DNA of 64,000 nt, taken from assembly GCA_951812925.1 (NCBI GenBank), contig OX638369.1:17017329-17081328 (forward strand), in the 5' to 3' direction. Position numbers and translations under genes: made by a program. The DNA is from Calliopum simillimum. Lineage: Eukaryota; Arthropoda; Insecta; Diptera; Lauxaniidae. The stretch's first letter is position 1; each line of letters opens with the position of its first letter. Under the pieces are notes generated by a model, which was given only the letters and a program-made list of their open reading frames with translations, was not told the origin of the DNA and did no database searches. Below, piece after piece: positions 52,001-60,899 of the stretch.

Positions 52001-55000
52001 GTAACTTTTCTTTATGAAATTTTCTGAGCTAAAAAATCGTGAATCAAATTAGGGAAAAATTTTTGCAAAAAACTGATTTTCTCGATCTTTTGTACCCGAT
52101 ATCTCACTTCTAAAGATCTATTTCAGCTAAGGCTTATCCGAACAATGCAAAATTGGCACTAAGTGTGTTATCTTTGGCCTGAACAAAACTAAATAGCCTA
52201 TAGTGCTACAAATTGAATATGCCCTGAGAGTAGGGTATACAAATATAAAATGAATGAATTTTCGGCTTCAGCTTCGGCCGAAGGTTGTTAAAAAATCGAT
52301 TAAACGGCTTCCGCCAAAAAGTGAATTTCGATCGGATACTAGTTATATTTATTTATTTATTTATTTCAAATATTTAGCAAAGTTATTTTACTAAATATGT
52401 TAAGAGGAGTTGGGCAGCTAGGCCATTACACCCCAATAGATTAACAAAATTTTATAAAAGTTCTACTTAGTATATGTTGTTGCTTAGGTTTCATATAATA
52501 AATCGTGTTTTTTAAGTGCTTCAGTAATTAGTTTTATATTGTCATCATTACGACAGTCAAGGATATTTGCTATTGGAAGATTAAGGATACTAGTTATATA
52601 TTTATATGTTTTATAAAACAAAAGTTTCCCGAAATGGATTTCAAACGAAATAGTGTGATTCCATTATATTCGGCTGGAAAATCACAAACAGCTATTGTTC
52701 GTGAGCTCGAACATCCCAAAGTGAATAAAATATTTGTGTATCGTACCATAACTCGTTATAATAGTACTGGTAGCGTTGCCAAACACTATGATGGTGGACT
52801 AAAAAAAAGTGCAACATCACCTGAAAAGGTGCGGAAAGTGAAGGCTCGACTTGAACGAAATCCATGTCGTAGTGGTAATCAAATGGCCAAAGGACTGAAA
52901 ATATCCCAGCGAGGCATCAGACGCATATTGCAAAATGAGCTCAAGGTAAAACCTTACAAAGAAAAAAAAAGTATGACTCGATAGAGCAAAGGAGTTGTTA
53001 CGCTTGCACGAACCTGGCTAATTTCCTAACATTGTGTTCTCTGATGAAAAAAATTTCCCGATTGAGCAGTTCATAAACGCTCCTAAGAACAGCCACCCGA
53101 AGTAATTTCCCATCTCAAGTAATGGTATGGGCAGCTGTGACCGCCGATGGACGCTCAAGAATCGTTTTTATCGAGTCTGGTGTCAAAGTCAATGCGACAT
53201 ATTATCGGGAAAATGTGTCGGAAGCTACTTCAGAGCCATGGGCACGCAAACATTTCGGTCGCAGACCATTTACGTTCCATCAAGACTCAGCACCATCTCA
53301 TAAATAACCATGTTTCACACTTTATTTCGTCCACACAATGGCTCTCAAATCCACCAGACGCAAATCCGTTGGACTATTCCATCTAGACCATCTTAGAGAG
53401 CAAGGTGAGGACTAAAAATATGTCAGTATGAATGCGCTGAAAAAAGCCATTTTACGGAAATGGGCCAAAATACCGGAAGATCACATTCGTGCAGCATGCA
53501 ACTCGTTTTTTGACCGTTTGAAGGCCATAGTCAAGGCAAAAGGTGGCCATATCGAGCTAAAGTTGCCGGATTCTAGTTTTTTGATTATTTCCACACATTT
53601 TTTTCATTTGAATCAATAAAAAATAATTTCACAAAAAAAGGTATGATCATTTGATCAGGTAACAGTTCATGCGCCTAACTCTGTACATACAATTTTTTCA
53701 AAAATATTTATTAGTATACAGGAATATCGTATGATTTCCTAATGAAATGTGACAAAATGCGTCGAAAAAAAAGTTCCACAACATAAATATTCTACCTTTG
53801 TTCAAGGATTTATCGCTGTCATAACCTTTTAGAATAACAATATCTCGTATATTAGCACAAAACTATAATTCCGATTTATCGCTTAAGTCATCGTTCTTAG
53901 CAAAACTAAATAAATTTATTAATTATAATTCGACATAATCTGCCGAATACTTTATTAATAATATATTATTTACAACATTCTGACCAAACACAAATTCTCA
54001 CACACCGCAGAAGCCTCTTCATTTACATGTCTCAAAGTTCTATGCTAATTAGCTAACTAATCCAATTGGACATGTTCATTATGAAACTTACAGATAAGTT
54101 GTATACTACCTTTGTGCGTCGTCAGACTCCATTTATCAGTAGGGGTACACATATCATCGGCACCGTTGCGGTCAAGTCAGAACACACAGAGAGAGAGAGA
54201 AAGGAGAGCGAGAGAAAGGAGAGCGAGAGAGTCAAAGTGCTTGACAAACGGGCTAACAAATTGAAATCGAATGCAAATTCGGTCTGGTATATATTAAATT
54301 CCAATAAAAATGGTGACAAGCGAAACAATGGTGTGTACGTTTTTAAGCGTTTGTTTGCCCATCTAAATTATACGGACAGATTGAAATGCTTTAAGCCCAC
54401 TGGCCCTTTAGGAATGATACTCAAACTGAAACAAAAAGAAAACAAAAAAAAAAATTGGTTTTTTTGAGAAAAAACATTTGATGGGAGCGCAGAAGAAAGA
54501 GCCCGATTTTTGTTTTGCTTAAATTAACCGTTTTTGTTCAAAGTTGACAACGACGACGACAACATTTGACAAGGTGATAAAAATGTCAGCAATGCAAAAT
54601 GGAGCGATTAGCGAATTTTGAATTTTGTTAGTTAATAACTTTTTTTTGCTTTTAAATGGCCTATTTATTGATTGGGAAAGAACTTTTTCGAAAAATTAAG
54701 AACGAGTGGGTATGTTTTTATTGCTTAGCGCTTAAGTGTATAAAATTGATTAACCCCACCATTTGACCTTATTATAATAATTGATGAAATAACATTCTTT
54801 TCTATTTTTTTATAGATCTCGCAGTGCCACACCTTCTTCATTTCGCGGTACGCCACCGTATTCAACTTTGCAAACAACTGCGGCGGAGAGTTTGACGCCG
54901 GTTCATAGCATTTCTGCAAATCTGCTCAATAGCATACAGCAAGCAGCATCCGTTGGACGTCAGAATAGCACAGCGAGTGGGAGTGGTTCGCTGCCGACTG

Positions 55001-57966
55001 ATTTTTCGACGCGAAACTATTCTGATTTTATGCGTAGCTTAGCGGCGAAATATAACAATACAAACCCTAATGAGTAAGTTGATGTAATATGTATAAGTGA
55101 CCGTTTATTGGTAATGGTACCTTATCTTCACTCACAAGATTTTGTAGTAGAGCTAATAATTAGAGATAGGGACAATTTAACCAGTTTTCAGTTTAAGTTA
55201 TAATTTATTACATGTTTTGAACATTTTACAACTAATTTGAGATCGATCACCAAATTCCAAATACCACTAAAAGAGATCTTACCAAACTTTGAACTTCGAT
55301 ATCAACAAACTTGAGTTTTACATTTTACGACTATAAAATGCCATAACTCAGTCAATTTTTGAATTTTCCAAAGATCGATGTGTCATTTTATTCAAAATTG
55401 TATGTTTATTTAGAAAATGCAAAAAACGGTTTTTTATTTTGTGAATATAAGGCACCTTTTCCAATCCTCGGTCAAACATGTTCATATTGTATACAGATGT
55501 GTAATGTTATTGTGCCATACAATTTTTGAACGCCTAATTATAACGTAAGACTTTGTTTAACTTACCTCAAAGTGTAGAGCCTAAAAATATGCAATAAAAT
55601 CAATTACGGTGAACGTATTCATTTAAATTTTTAGAAGTTAAAGAATTTGTTTACTTTTTATTGCATATTTTTAGGTTATCGATGGTTGACAGAATAACGA
55701 AATCGAACTAAATAAGTATATTACCTCTTATTTGAATCATGGAAAACCCTGTAAAAGCCCCAGAATAATAGGCGGAGTATTCGACGTGGTTTGATATGAC
55801 ATTGAAGCATATTGTGAAGAGTCTTGTTAAATACTACAAGTACATACGAATAGTGAGCATTTGGCTCTTCAGCTTACGACACTGGCCATTATATACATAG
55901 TATCCATCTCCACACAAAAAAAAAAGTTCGCTATAAGACTCACGGTATTGATTTTTAAGGAAAAAAAAATATTTTTTTTTTCCACCTCTAGGTAATACGC
56001 TGTTTGATTTCTTCCTGTTGCTCCGCCATTTGACGTCCAATCATCAAGTGTAGTATATAATTGTAAATGTCTCAATGTGGGCTATATTCCATTTATAAAT
56101 AGAAGTAATTTTTCTCAAATGTTTTTTTCGACTAGTTGTACTCATTATCTCAGTTTCTACCTCTCTAAGGTGCCAAGGACGCTTGATAAATTTAAAGCCC
56201 ATAAAAAATCATAAAATTTATCTCCACGAAGTTTCCTCAAAATGTTGAAATTGAAGACGTTATAGCGAATCTAAAACCTCAGTAACAAATATGAAAAAAG
56301 GGATGTTCAATAACGAAAATCGCCCCTTAAAACTATGCAAGACTCTTTGTTTTATTTATTTGCATACTGTTTAAAATGTCAAATGTTAAAAAAAGCACAC
56401 ATGATAAATAAAGTGTGTCCCATAAATCACGCAAGATTTGTAGCAATAATGTTCAACAATAAAAAAGGGCTGAGCTCTCATATAATGCTACATTTTTAGT
56501 AACCTTAAGCTATCGGCTGTCAAATCAATTTCCGATTTTAGTTCGCAATACATTACCGCACAAATGGCGGCAAATTCAAATCTTACGTGAGTTATGGGAC
56601 ACACCAAATTATAAAGAATTTTGAAAATTACAACTTATTTCTTATAATCAAGTAAACTAATCTAAATCACTTTCTCTACAGCGGCACTTCAACACGACGC
56701 AGTACATTCTTCGATGCTGCTGCCGCTTCCGCTGCTGCTTCTTCGTCAGCAAGTGCTGGTAACAAATCAGCTGCAACAACAACTACAAATAAAAATCCTT
56801 CCGTATTATCCGCATCCTTAGTAAATAAAGACACAGCACCACCCCCAATGCTATCGCCGCCTGAATCATCAACGGCCGCAACACTTAAGTCACAAAACGC
56901 TGCAGCACAATCGCATATGGCAGCTGCAGCAGCCGCGGCCGCAGCAGCTGCTGCTGCAGCGAACAGTACAAGTGTTTCACCGTTTATGACATCTTTTCTG
57001 TCCAGTTTGCCTTTTAGCCAGAGCGTTTTTACGCAACTAATCGATATGAGCAGTACACAAGCCTTAGTCACATTGGTAAGTATGGAAATTTTCAATGTAG
57101 CCTAAAAATATGCAACGAAATTTTTTAATGATTTATACAACAAACCCCTAGAGCTTAATACTCTTCATGCTATGCAACGCATTGCACATTTTTAGGCGCC
57201 AGTAAATTACGCCAAGCGATAATTTTTATTACATTCTAACACTTTCTTTTCACTTAAATTTTATCCTCAGGCACGTGCCGCCAAAGAAGCTGAAATTCAA
57301 CAGATCCTGCGCTCAGTTCAACAACACCAACATCATCCCAAACGTCCCGCCTCCAGTGCCTCATCATCACCACGTCCCAGTCTAACAGCTGCGCTGCAAC
57401 AAGCCGCACAATTTGTCGCACCAACGCTTTTCTATTCAACGCAAATGCAACAGTCACACCAGCACACCTCACCACGTCGTCATCAATCTAGTCCTTTGCA
57501 AGTGCGTTCCTCCACCACCTCTACTATCACAGCGACTGAACGGACGTCGATCAATGAGAAATCAGCAGCGGCGGCAGCTTCCGCTGCTACACCTTTAGAT
57601 TTAAGTTCACAACCGCCGTCGGCAAAACGTTTTAAGGCTGAATCAATAACATCCAGTTCATTGGATGAAGTGGGCGTTGGTATTGGTGATAGCACGGAAA
57701 ATGTTCAACCACCATCAAGAATAACGGCGGCGACAACATCACCAGCAGCTACACAACTGGCAGCAGCGCGATCGCCTATTTTGGATGCATCATCACAAAT
57801 CAAAAGCAGTACAATGAGTTCTAGTGATGCTTCGACAAGTAGTCGAAATACCAACGCCGGAAGTTCTCGACAATGTCAAGCGCAGAGTGATGAAGTCAAC
57901 GCTTGGACTGTTGATGATGTTTGCGGTTTTGTTGGTGGCATTGATATTTGCAAGGAGTATGTACAG
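35906..57966 (+). CDS. SAM-domain nuclear cofactor-like gene, four internal exons, partial at both ends
   Basis: Four exons (35906-37019, 54816-55073, 56682-57075, 57271-57966) join with compatible phases (2/1, 2/1, 0/0) and consensus AG acceptors and GTRAG donors, giving about 820 codons without a stop. The product is rich in Q, N, A, S and T, like insect transcriptional regulators. Visible motifs are RKRK (36235-36246), VKRE and FKAE sumoylation-type sites, a PLDLS motif matching the CtBP-binding PxDLS consensus (57592-57606), and a SAM-domain start ([10 protein letters not shown]) at the 3' end. SAM domains of this sort polymerise or pair in Polycomb-type and nuclear-receptor cofactors. 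The closest family I know is SAMD7/SAMD11; the fly candidate is Samuel (moses), a recalled identification. No ATG opens the first visible exon, so the start lies upstream; the remaining SAM exons lie past 64000. Gene reality is near certain, the name moderate. Confidence 0.85.
37248..37295 (+). mobile_element. 48-bp 5'-truncated RTE-like insertion with 15-bp target duplication
   Basis: TTGGCCCTATGCTCCTCCTA through GGAGAATACATACATA is the same 3' end as the element at 40924-41500. TACACTGAAGCATTT occurs immediately before (37233-37247) and after (37296-37310). Confidence 0.88.
37311..38045. other. Intronic sequence without recognised features
   Basis: AT-rich; a TTAACCC-type start at 37800 recalls the element at 27661 but its other end was not found. 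Confidence 0.4.
38050..38650 (+). pseudogene. Degraded Tc1-type transposase
   Basis: Across frames the plus strand gives [32 protein letters not shown] then [27 protein letters not shown] and TLNVS/WKSRAK. These match in order VKHGGGSVMVWG, LKENLKxSAxKLG, RSFVFQ, NQLKTPPQSPDLNPIEHLW and the C-terminal helix of Tc1 (DD34E) transposases. The third catalytic residue E remains in IEHLW; the block with the second D (QQDNDPKH) is destroyed. Stops and shifts are frequent, so it is inactive. Confidence 0.75.
39845..40162 (-). pseudogene. Nucleoside diphosphate kinase (awd-like) pseudogene, internally deleted
   Basis: The minus strand reads [20 protein letters not shown], then after a stop and frame change [40 protein letters not shown] and AVESA, followed by a stop, then [10 protein letters not shown] and ISWVYL. 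This is the order of an NDP kinase, which balances cellular nucleoside triphosphates through a phospho-histidine. The catalytic His in [10 protein letters not shown] is still present. About 40-50 residues between KGFK and the WEG block are missing, and several stops interrupt it. No intron separates the retained pieces, which suggests a processed copy. It lies antisense in the SAM gene intron. Confidence 0.85.
40619..41619 (+). mobile_element. CTTGGT-rich TIR element carrying an RTE insertion
   Basis: ATTAGTGATGAGCAAA (40619-40634) and TTTGCTCATCACTAAT (41604-41619) form a 16-bp perfect inverted repeat. Inside are many CTTGGT/ACCAAG hexamers in both orientations, and a single-copy part shared with 28140-28445 and 32557-32790. 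Removing the RTE insertion leaves an element of about 410 bp. Class unknown; no target duplication is clear. Confidence 0.75.
40924..41500 (+). mobile_element. 5'-truncated RTE-like non-LTR retrotransposon, C-terminal ORF intact
   Basis: An open frame of about 183 codons ends at 41474. It reads [63 protein letters not shown] and [17 protein letters not shown]. This is the typical region downstream of the reverse transcriptase core in RTE-type non-LTR elements (the LLYGxETW, CLRRIL and KWxWIGH(T)LRK blocks). The 3' end is GGAGAATACATACATACA, an ATAC microsatellite as in RTE. TAGACCAAGACCA directly repeats at 40911-40923 and 41501-41513. The ATG at 40923 belongs partly to the target site, so no true start is present. 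No RT catalytic core: immobile. Confidence 0.9.
41630..43265. other. Intronic AT-rich sequence
   Basis: Nothing recognised beyond homopolymer runs (42420-42460) and a short AAAAAAT region near 42920-43030. Confidence 0.4.
43271..43659. repeat. Near-complete palindromic foldback (389 bp)
   Basis: CAGGCTGCTCCGTAATCTG at the left pairs with CGGATTACGGAACAGGCCTG at the right, and pairing continues (ATTACTTTTCATTTAGGAGG with CCTCATAAGTGAAAAGTAAT; GGGAATTACAGG with CCTGTAATTC) to a centre near 43465 with at most about 40 unpaired bases. Overlapping frames on both strands mirror each other and are not genes. Confidence 0.88.
44377..44790 (+). repeat. Uninterrupted copy of the 29516-30620 repeat
   Basis: Collinear with the flanks of the nested Helentron and thus an in-window empty site. 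Ends undefined. Confidence 0.75.
44800..47775. other. Intronic AT-rich sequence
   Basis: No supported gene. A fragment related to the 3561-3932 foldback lies near 46310-46400. Short frames at 45700-46150 lack any motif. Confidence 0.35.
47781..47914. repeat. Foldback MITE (134 bp)
   Basis: AGGATATTCCTTAAAACG pairs with CGTTTTAAGGAATACCCT; GCCTCAAAACC with GGTTTTAGAGGC; TGTCAAAGT with ACTTTGACA. Arms are about 62 bp with a loop of under 10 bp, giving a hairpin-precursor-like fold. Confidence 0.85.
48355..49020. repeat. Degenerate minisatellite, units of about 45-55 bp
   Basis: Repeated GTAAAAGTCCAAAAGTATCG and AAAAACATCTAAAATA blocks, about 13 diverged units. Confidence 0.75.
49060..49710. 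repeat. Degenerate tandem repeat, units of about 115 bp
   Basis: GTAGATGTTTTTCCTCAAG-type starts recur near 49066, 49186, 49348, 49463 and 49575. Each is followed by GACCTTCGGGAACCTT, TTTCCCAGAAAACTA and TTGATAGTC blocks. Confidence 0.75.
50620..51230. other. Unique complex island in the large intron
   Basis: Higher-complexity sequence with no repeat similarity; possible enhancer. No gene seen. Confidence 0.25.
51617..52340. mobile_element. TIR element with GTGTCCGACCGATTAATCGG end (about 0.72 kb)
   Basis: AGTGTCCGACCGATTAAT with CGGCTTCGGTTTCGGC at the left is mirrored by GGCTTCAGCTTCGGCCGAAG and TTTCGATCGGATACT at the right. The interior is AT-rich with no transposase; a GAGAGTAGGGTATAC end-like stretch at 52230 may come from a nested Helitron relic. 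Confidence 0.6.
52634..53620 (+). pseudogene. Dead mariner-superfamily transposase, DDxD type
   Basis: A first open piece (116 codons) holds the helix-turn-helix region ([40 protein letters not shown]). Then, across frames, come [13 protein letters not shown] with the first catalytic D (about 53040), [31 protein letters not shown] with the second D (53284-53286), NPLDYS with the third D (53372-53374), and a C-terminal piece [20 protein letters not shown]. The third residue is D, as in mariner/maT/rosa-type IS630 elements and unlike Tc1 (E). D2 to D3 is only about 29 codons and out of frame, so a deletion removed part of the core. Terminal repeats were not identified. Confidence 0.85.
54187..54231. 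repeat. GAGAG-rich stretch before exon b
   Basis: AGAGAGAGAGAAAGGAGAGC is followed by two further GAGCGAGAGA blocks. GAGAG is the core for GAGA factor (Trl) in flies, so a regulatory role is possible but not shown. Confidence 0.4.
54816..55073 (+). CDS. Exon b of the SAM-domain gene
   Basis: The acceptor follows a T-rich tract ending TATAG at 54815; the donor is GA|GTAAGTT at 55073/55074. The first base completes the arginine codon begun in exon a, and the exon reads on as [19 protein letters not shown] for 86 codons. This piece is less repetitive than its neighbours. Its C-terminal part ([18 protein letters not shown]) combines aromatic and hydrophobic residues and could be a short conserved interaction motif, although I recognise no named domain. 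It ends in phase 2 and joins exon c with an aspartate codon. The 17.8-kb intron before it is filled with repeats. Confidence 0.87.
55580..55675. repeat. Small hairpin MITE (96 bp), CCTAAAAATATGCAATAAAA
   Basis: CCTAAAAATATGCAATAAAA (55580) and TTTTATTGCATATTTTTAGG (ending 55675) are a perfect 20-bp inverted repeat. Confidence 0.85.
56413..56604. repeat. MITE with GTGTGTCCCATAAATCACGC end (192 bp)
   Basis: GTGTGTCCCATAAATCACGC pairs with GTGAGTTATGGGACACAC at the other end. Related to 35461-35787, in opposite orientation. It ends 77 bp before the exon c acceptor. Confidence 0.85.
56682..57075 (+). CDS. Exon c of the SAM-domain gene: alanine-rich
   Basis: The acceptor is TTTCTCTACAG ending at 56681; the donor is TTG|GTAAGT at 57075/57076, phase 0. 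The exon begins [16 protein letters not shown], continues through serine/threonine/proline-rich sequence with [11 protein letters not shown], then a run of about 15 alanines near 56918-56962. It ends in a hydrophobic segment ([20 protein letters not shown]) that looks like an amphipathic motif. Poly-alanine next to hydrophobic patches is common in repressors. The antisense strand is also open here because of the alanine codons; I treat that as a shadow. Confidence 0.88.
57076..57270 (+). other. Short intron between exons c and d (195 bp)
   Basis: It is bounded by GTAAGT and CCTCAG. Half of it is a 98-bp MITE with terminal repeats starting GCCTAAAAATATGCAA (57100-57197). Confidence 0.85.
57100..57197. 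repeat. Small MITE filling half of a 195-bp intron (98 bp)
   Basis: GCCTAAAAATATGCAACG pairs with CATTGCACATTTTTAGGC; same terminal family as 55580-55675. Confidence 0.75.
57271..57966 (+). CDS. Exon d of the SAM-domain gene: CtBP-type motif and start of SAM domain
   Basis: The acceptor is TTATCCTCAG ending at 57270; the donor is CAG|GTGAGC at 57966/57967, phase 0, 232 codons. It opens [18 protein letters not shown], a short charged helix, then Q/H/S/P-rich sequence. PLDLS at 57592-57606 matches the PxDLS motif by which repressors recruit CtBP. Just after it, KRFKAE (57625-57642) combines basic residues with a sumoylation consensus. The exon ends with [20 protein letters not shown] and then EYVQ, which is helix 1 and part of helix 2 of a SAM domain; the other helices must come from an exon beyond the window. 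The open frame past 57966 runs into the intron and a MITE and is not coding. Confidence 0.9.
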
Positions 57967-58032
57967 GTGAGCGATAGTGTTCTTATTTTTACGAAATTGA
58001 AAATACAAAATTATTTTGAAGTCAAGAATTTA

Positions 58033-58254
58033 CACAGTAAAAGTTTTAGTTTAATTTTAAAACCAATAAGTATTTATATGAAACAATGCCAAAAAAAATA
58101 ATAATTTTAAACTATTTTGGAATAAATTTCATACTTTTGTGGAGTAAATTTCAAACTTTTTCGGAAAAAAATCGGAATTTCATATCAAAAAAGTTTTAAA
58201 TCAATACTAAAGGGAATCAAACGTAAGAAACGTAAGCTAAAATTTTTTAGTGTG
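58033..58254 (+). repeat. Tc1/mariner-like MITE, copy 5 (222 bp, TA-flanked)
   Basis: CACAGTAAAAGTTTTAGTTT and CTAAAATTTTTTAGTGTG form the terminal inverted repeat, and TA stands immediately outside both ends, the Tc1/mariner target. It inserts 67 bp after the exon d donor. Confidence 0.85.
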
Positions 58255-58479
58255 TAGTTAAAGTGGCTGCTGTTCATCCGCGGTGGGCGTTCCATACTAA
58301 TTGAAGCCGAATTTGACTCTAAATTGAAAACTAAAACTGTCCATCTTAAACACTTCATTTAACAGCAATATTAAGTGCTCAATTTAAGCAGACCAAATTT
58401 ACGTTAGCACTTTAGCCTCTCGTAAATATCGTAAAATATTGAAAATTTTACGATATAACTAGTTTGCAGCGCAATATAA

Positions 58480-59160
58480 AAGATTTCTCTTCCATTTCAA
58501 AATGTACATTATCTATGACATGCACTTGCTCTAAAATTTGATCACTTATTCATATGATCATGCAATGCAGCTTCTCCCACCCCGTTCTTATTGCAGTACA
58601 GTAATATCAATAACACTTTGCTGCCCGATACCCGTACTTGTCGCTAGTCGTCGTAATCGTACATGGCCAATGTTAGGCATGGTCATAACAACCAACCAAG
58701 CAACCAATGTGTCTTAAATTTCGTTGAACCAGTTTCCAATGTCTTCATATAAAAAGAAGAAGAAGAAGAAAAAATGCAACCTCCACAAAAATTGCAAGAC
58801 CATGCATCCCCAGCATAGCGGTCGGCCGGTCGGTTGAGAGATCGAGCGGTCGTTTGGTTTAGGTCGCTTGGATTTGTCATAGATATAGTCACATCAACTT
58901 GCATTTGTTGCACTTGGCTGTGGGTCTTAACAGCGCGCAGCTTAATAAAGAAAATAATAACAACAACAACAACAACAACAACAAAATTGAAATCAAAATA
59001 TAGCAAAAATCTGAAATAAAGAGAAAAAAACAAAAAGGCGAAACAAGACCATGGACGGATTTGCAATGTCATTGCGCGTTTCGAAAGCGCGCATGCGGAA
59101 CAAGTTCATGCAACTGTGGCCACTACGTTATGTATGTATGTATGTATGTGTGAAGCTAGG
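58480..59160. other. Unique complex island with (CAA)n
   Basis: Includes (AAC)n at 58960-58985, an AGA run near 58755 and GTAT repeats at 59130. No gene recognised. Confidence 0.25.
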
Positions 59161-59590
59161 CTAACAAAATGCGCTCACAATTACAAAAACAACAAGAAAC
59201 AAGGTGTAACAACATTGGTGATAAATGCAATTAGGTACGTTATATCGTTAATTGATCAGTTGAAGAGTCGATACTTTGATTTTTTATTTTGTGGTGATTT
59301 TCAAACTGCAAGTGCTGTTACTTGACGCTACAGCCTTCTCGAACTGAAAAGTTTGATGCAAAAAATGGTTTGAAAGTATCATCTGCTGGCACTTAAAACA
59401 GTCAAAAGATAGAACTCCCAGTCCAATTGTATGTCAATTACCAAAACAACCAGTTAAATAACTTCTTGACTTCGAACAAGCTGTCCACCACAGTCGATTG
59501 GGACTGGGTCTTTAGTTCTTGCAGCTTGTGGGTTATTTCTGGCATCAGGACCTAGATGAATTTATGTAGAATTCCCATCTTTTTATGCTC

Positions 59591-60060
59591 TAGAGGTAGA
59601 GGTAGAGGTAGAGGTAGAGGTAGAGGTAGAGGTAGAGGTAGAGGTAGAGGTAGAGGTAGAGGTAGAGGTAGAGGTAGAGGTAGAGGTAGAGGTAGAGGTA
59701 GAGGTAGAGGTAGAGGTAGAGGTAGAGGTAGAGGTAGAGGTATAGGTAGAGGTAGAGGTAGAGGTAGAGGTAGAGGTAGAGGTAGAGGTAGAGGTAGAGG
59801 TAGAGGTAGAGGTAGAGGTAGAGGTAGAGGTAGAGGTAGAGGTAGAGGTAGAGGTAGAGGTAGAGGTAGAGGTAGAGGTAGAGGTAGAGGTAGAGGTAGA
59901 GGTAGAGGTAGAGGTAGAGGTAGAGGTAGAGGTAGAGGTAGAGGTAGAGGTAGAGGTAGAGGTAGAGGTAGAGGTAGAGGTAGAGGTAGAGGTAGAGGTA
60001 GAGGTAGAGGTAGAGGTAGAGGTAGAGGTAGAGGTAGAGGTAGAGGTAGAGGTAGAGGTA
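59591..60060. repeat. Hexanucleotide satellite (GGTAGA)n, 470 bp
   Basis: About 78 units with a single substitution (TATAGG near 59741). Both strands stay open (RG/GR on plus, ST/TS on minus); these are not proteins. Confidence 0.98.
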
Positions 60061-60899
60061 TGTATCTTTTGTTCCGTCTGCACGGTTGTCTGAGTAGTTT
60101 TTGCCTTCTTCCGTCTTCTTATTCTTGTGAGCATTAAGATGCCCTTCTTTTTCAGTCTAGATATAACGAATAATTCGTAATAATAAAGTATTACTCAAAG
60201 CATTATTTGATATCCATGCGCTAACGAATAAAGCTTTCTTTCGATACTTTGACTCTAAGCAAATAAGCAATCGGCTAACTTCCATAATGTCAATCCTGAT
60301 GAAGGCGACTACTGCGACCGACAACCAAGTGTCGTTGTTGCTATAAATTAAATTGAATATTACTCAAATTGCTTCAAGATGGTTATATGGTTCAAAAGTG
60401 AAGATGTTGATTTTGTTACAGAAACAAGTTCAGATCCATGCTGCATGGAGATGCTGAACGACGAGCACCAACTAAGCGGAATTTTGTATTTTTTTGTTTT
60501 TTTCCTTTGCCTGGACAAGTTTTTTTTTTGCTGACATTGACTAACACGGCCATGGTCTAGCATCTAAGTGGTATAGCTGCATGGAATGTCATATTTCATT
60601 ATATGAAGAAGTTTCACAAATGATATCAAATGTGGCGATGTGAGTCTATGTAGTATGTTATAAAGTTAAGCGTCGAGTTCAATGTGGTACACTTGGAAAC
60701 TTAGAGTATGGGCTTACTTTGAAAAATTTTGGCACTACCCATTTTACGAAAAGTAACAGAAAATGGTTAGGTTCATCCAAGTTGGCTAAAATGTTTAATT
60801 TTGAAAAGCCATCGATCGAATCAAACGTTTAATAATGCTGAAGAACTTAATTTAATTTTATCACTTCCGCAATGATCACATCCGCCATTACATCAGTTA

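Larger units (their letters stand above)
37020..54815 (+). other. Large intron between exons a and b (17.8 kb)
   Basis: It starts GTGAGT and ends TATAG. It contains two truncated RTE-like insertions, a Tc1 relic, an NDP kinase pseudogene, several palindromic elements, two minisatellites, a TIR element and a DDxD mariner-type relic, all listed separately. Stretches 41630-43265, 44800-47770 and 49700-50600 show AT-rich sequence with no gene I can support. The part 50620-51230 is a more complex unique island. Confidence 0.85.
55074..56681 (+). other. Intron between exons b and c (1.6 kb)
   Basis: It is bounded by GTAAGT and CTACAG. It holds a 96-bp hairpin MITE (55580-55675) and a 192-bp MITE (56413-56604) that ends 77 bp before the acceptor. 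The rest is AT-rich with no gene. Confidence 0.85.

Noticed and set aside
54066..54467. 133-codon plus-strand frame in the large intron
   Set aside because: No similarity known to me, charge-rich and partly built from the GAGAG repeat; chance is more likely.
54868..55077. Apparent start of a short gene at 54868
   Set aside because: The codon is TTG inside exon b, and the frame is open upstream to the acceptor at 54815.
56676..57095. 139-codon minus-strand frame over exon c
   Set aside because: Antisense of poly-alanine; the plus strand has matching splice sites and phase.
59556..60137. RG-repeat and ST-repeat frames of about 190 codons
   Set aside because: Translations of (GGTAGA)n on either strand.
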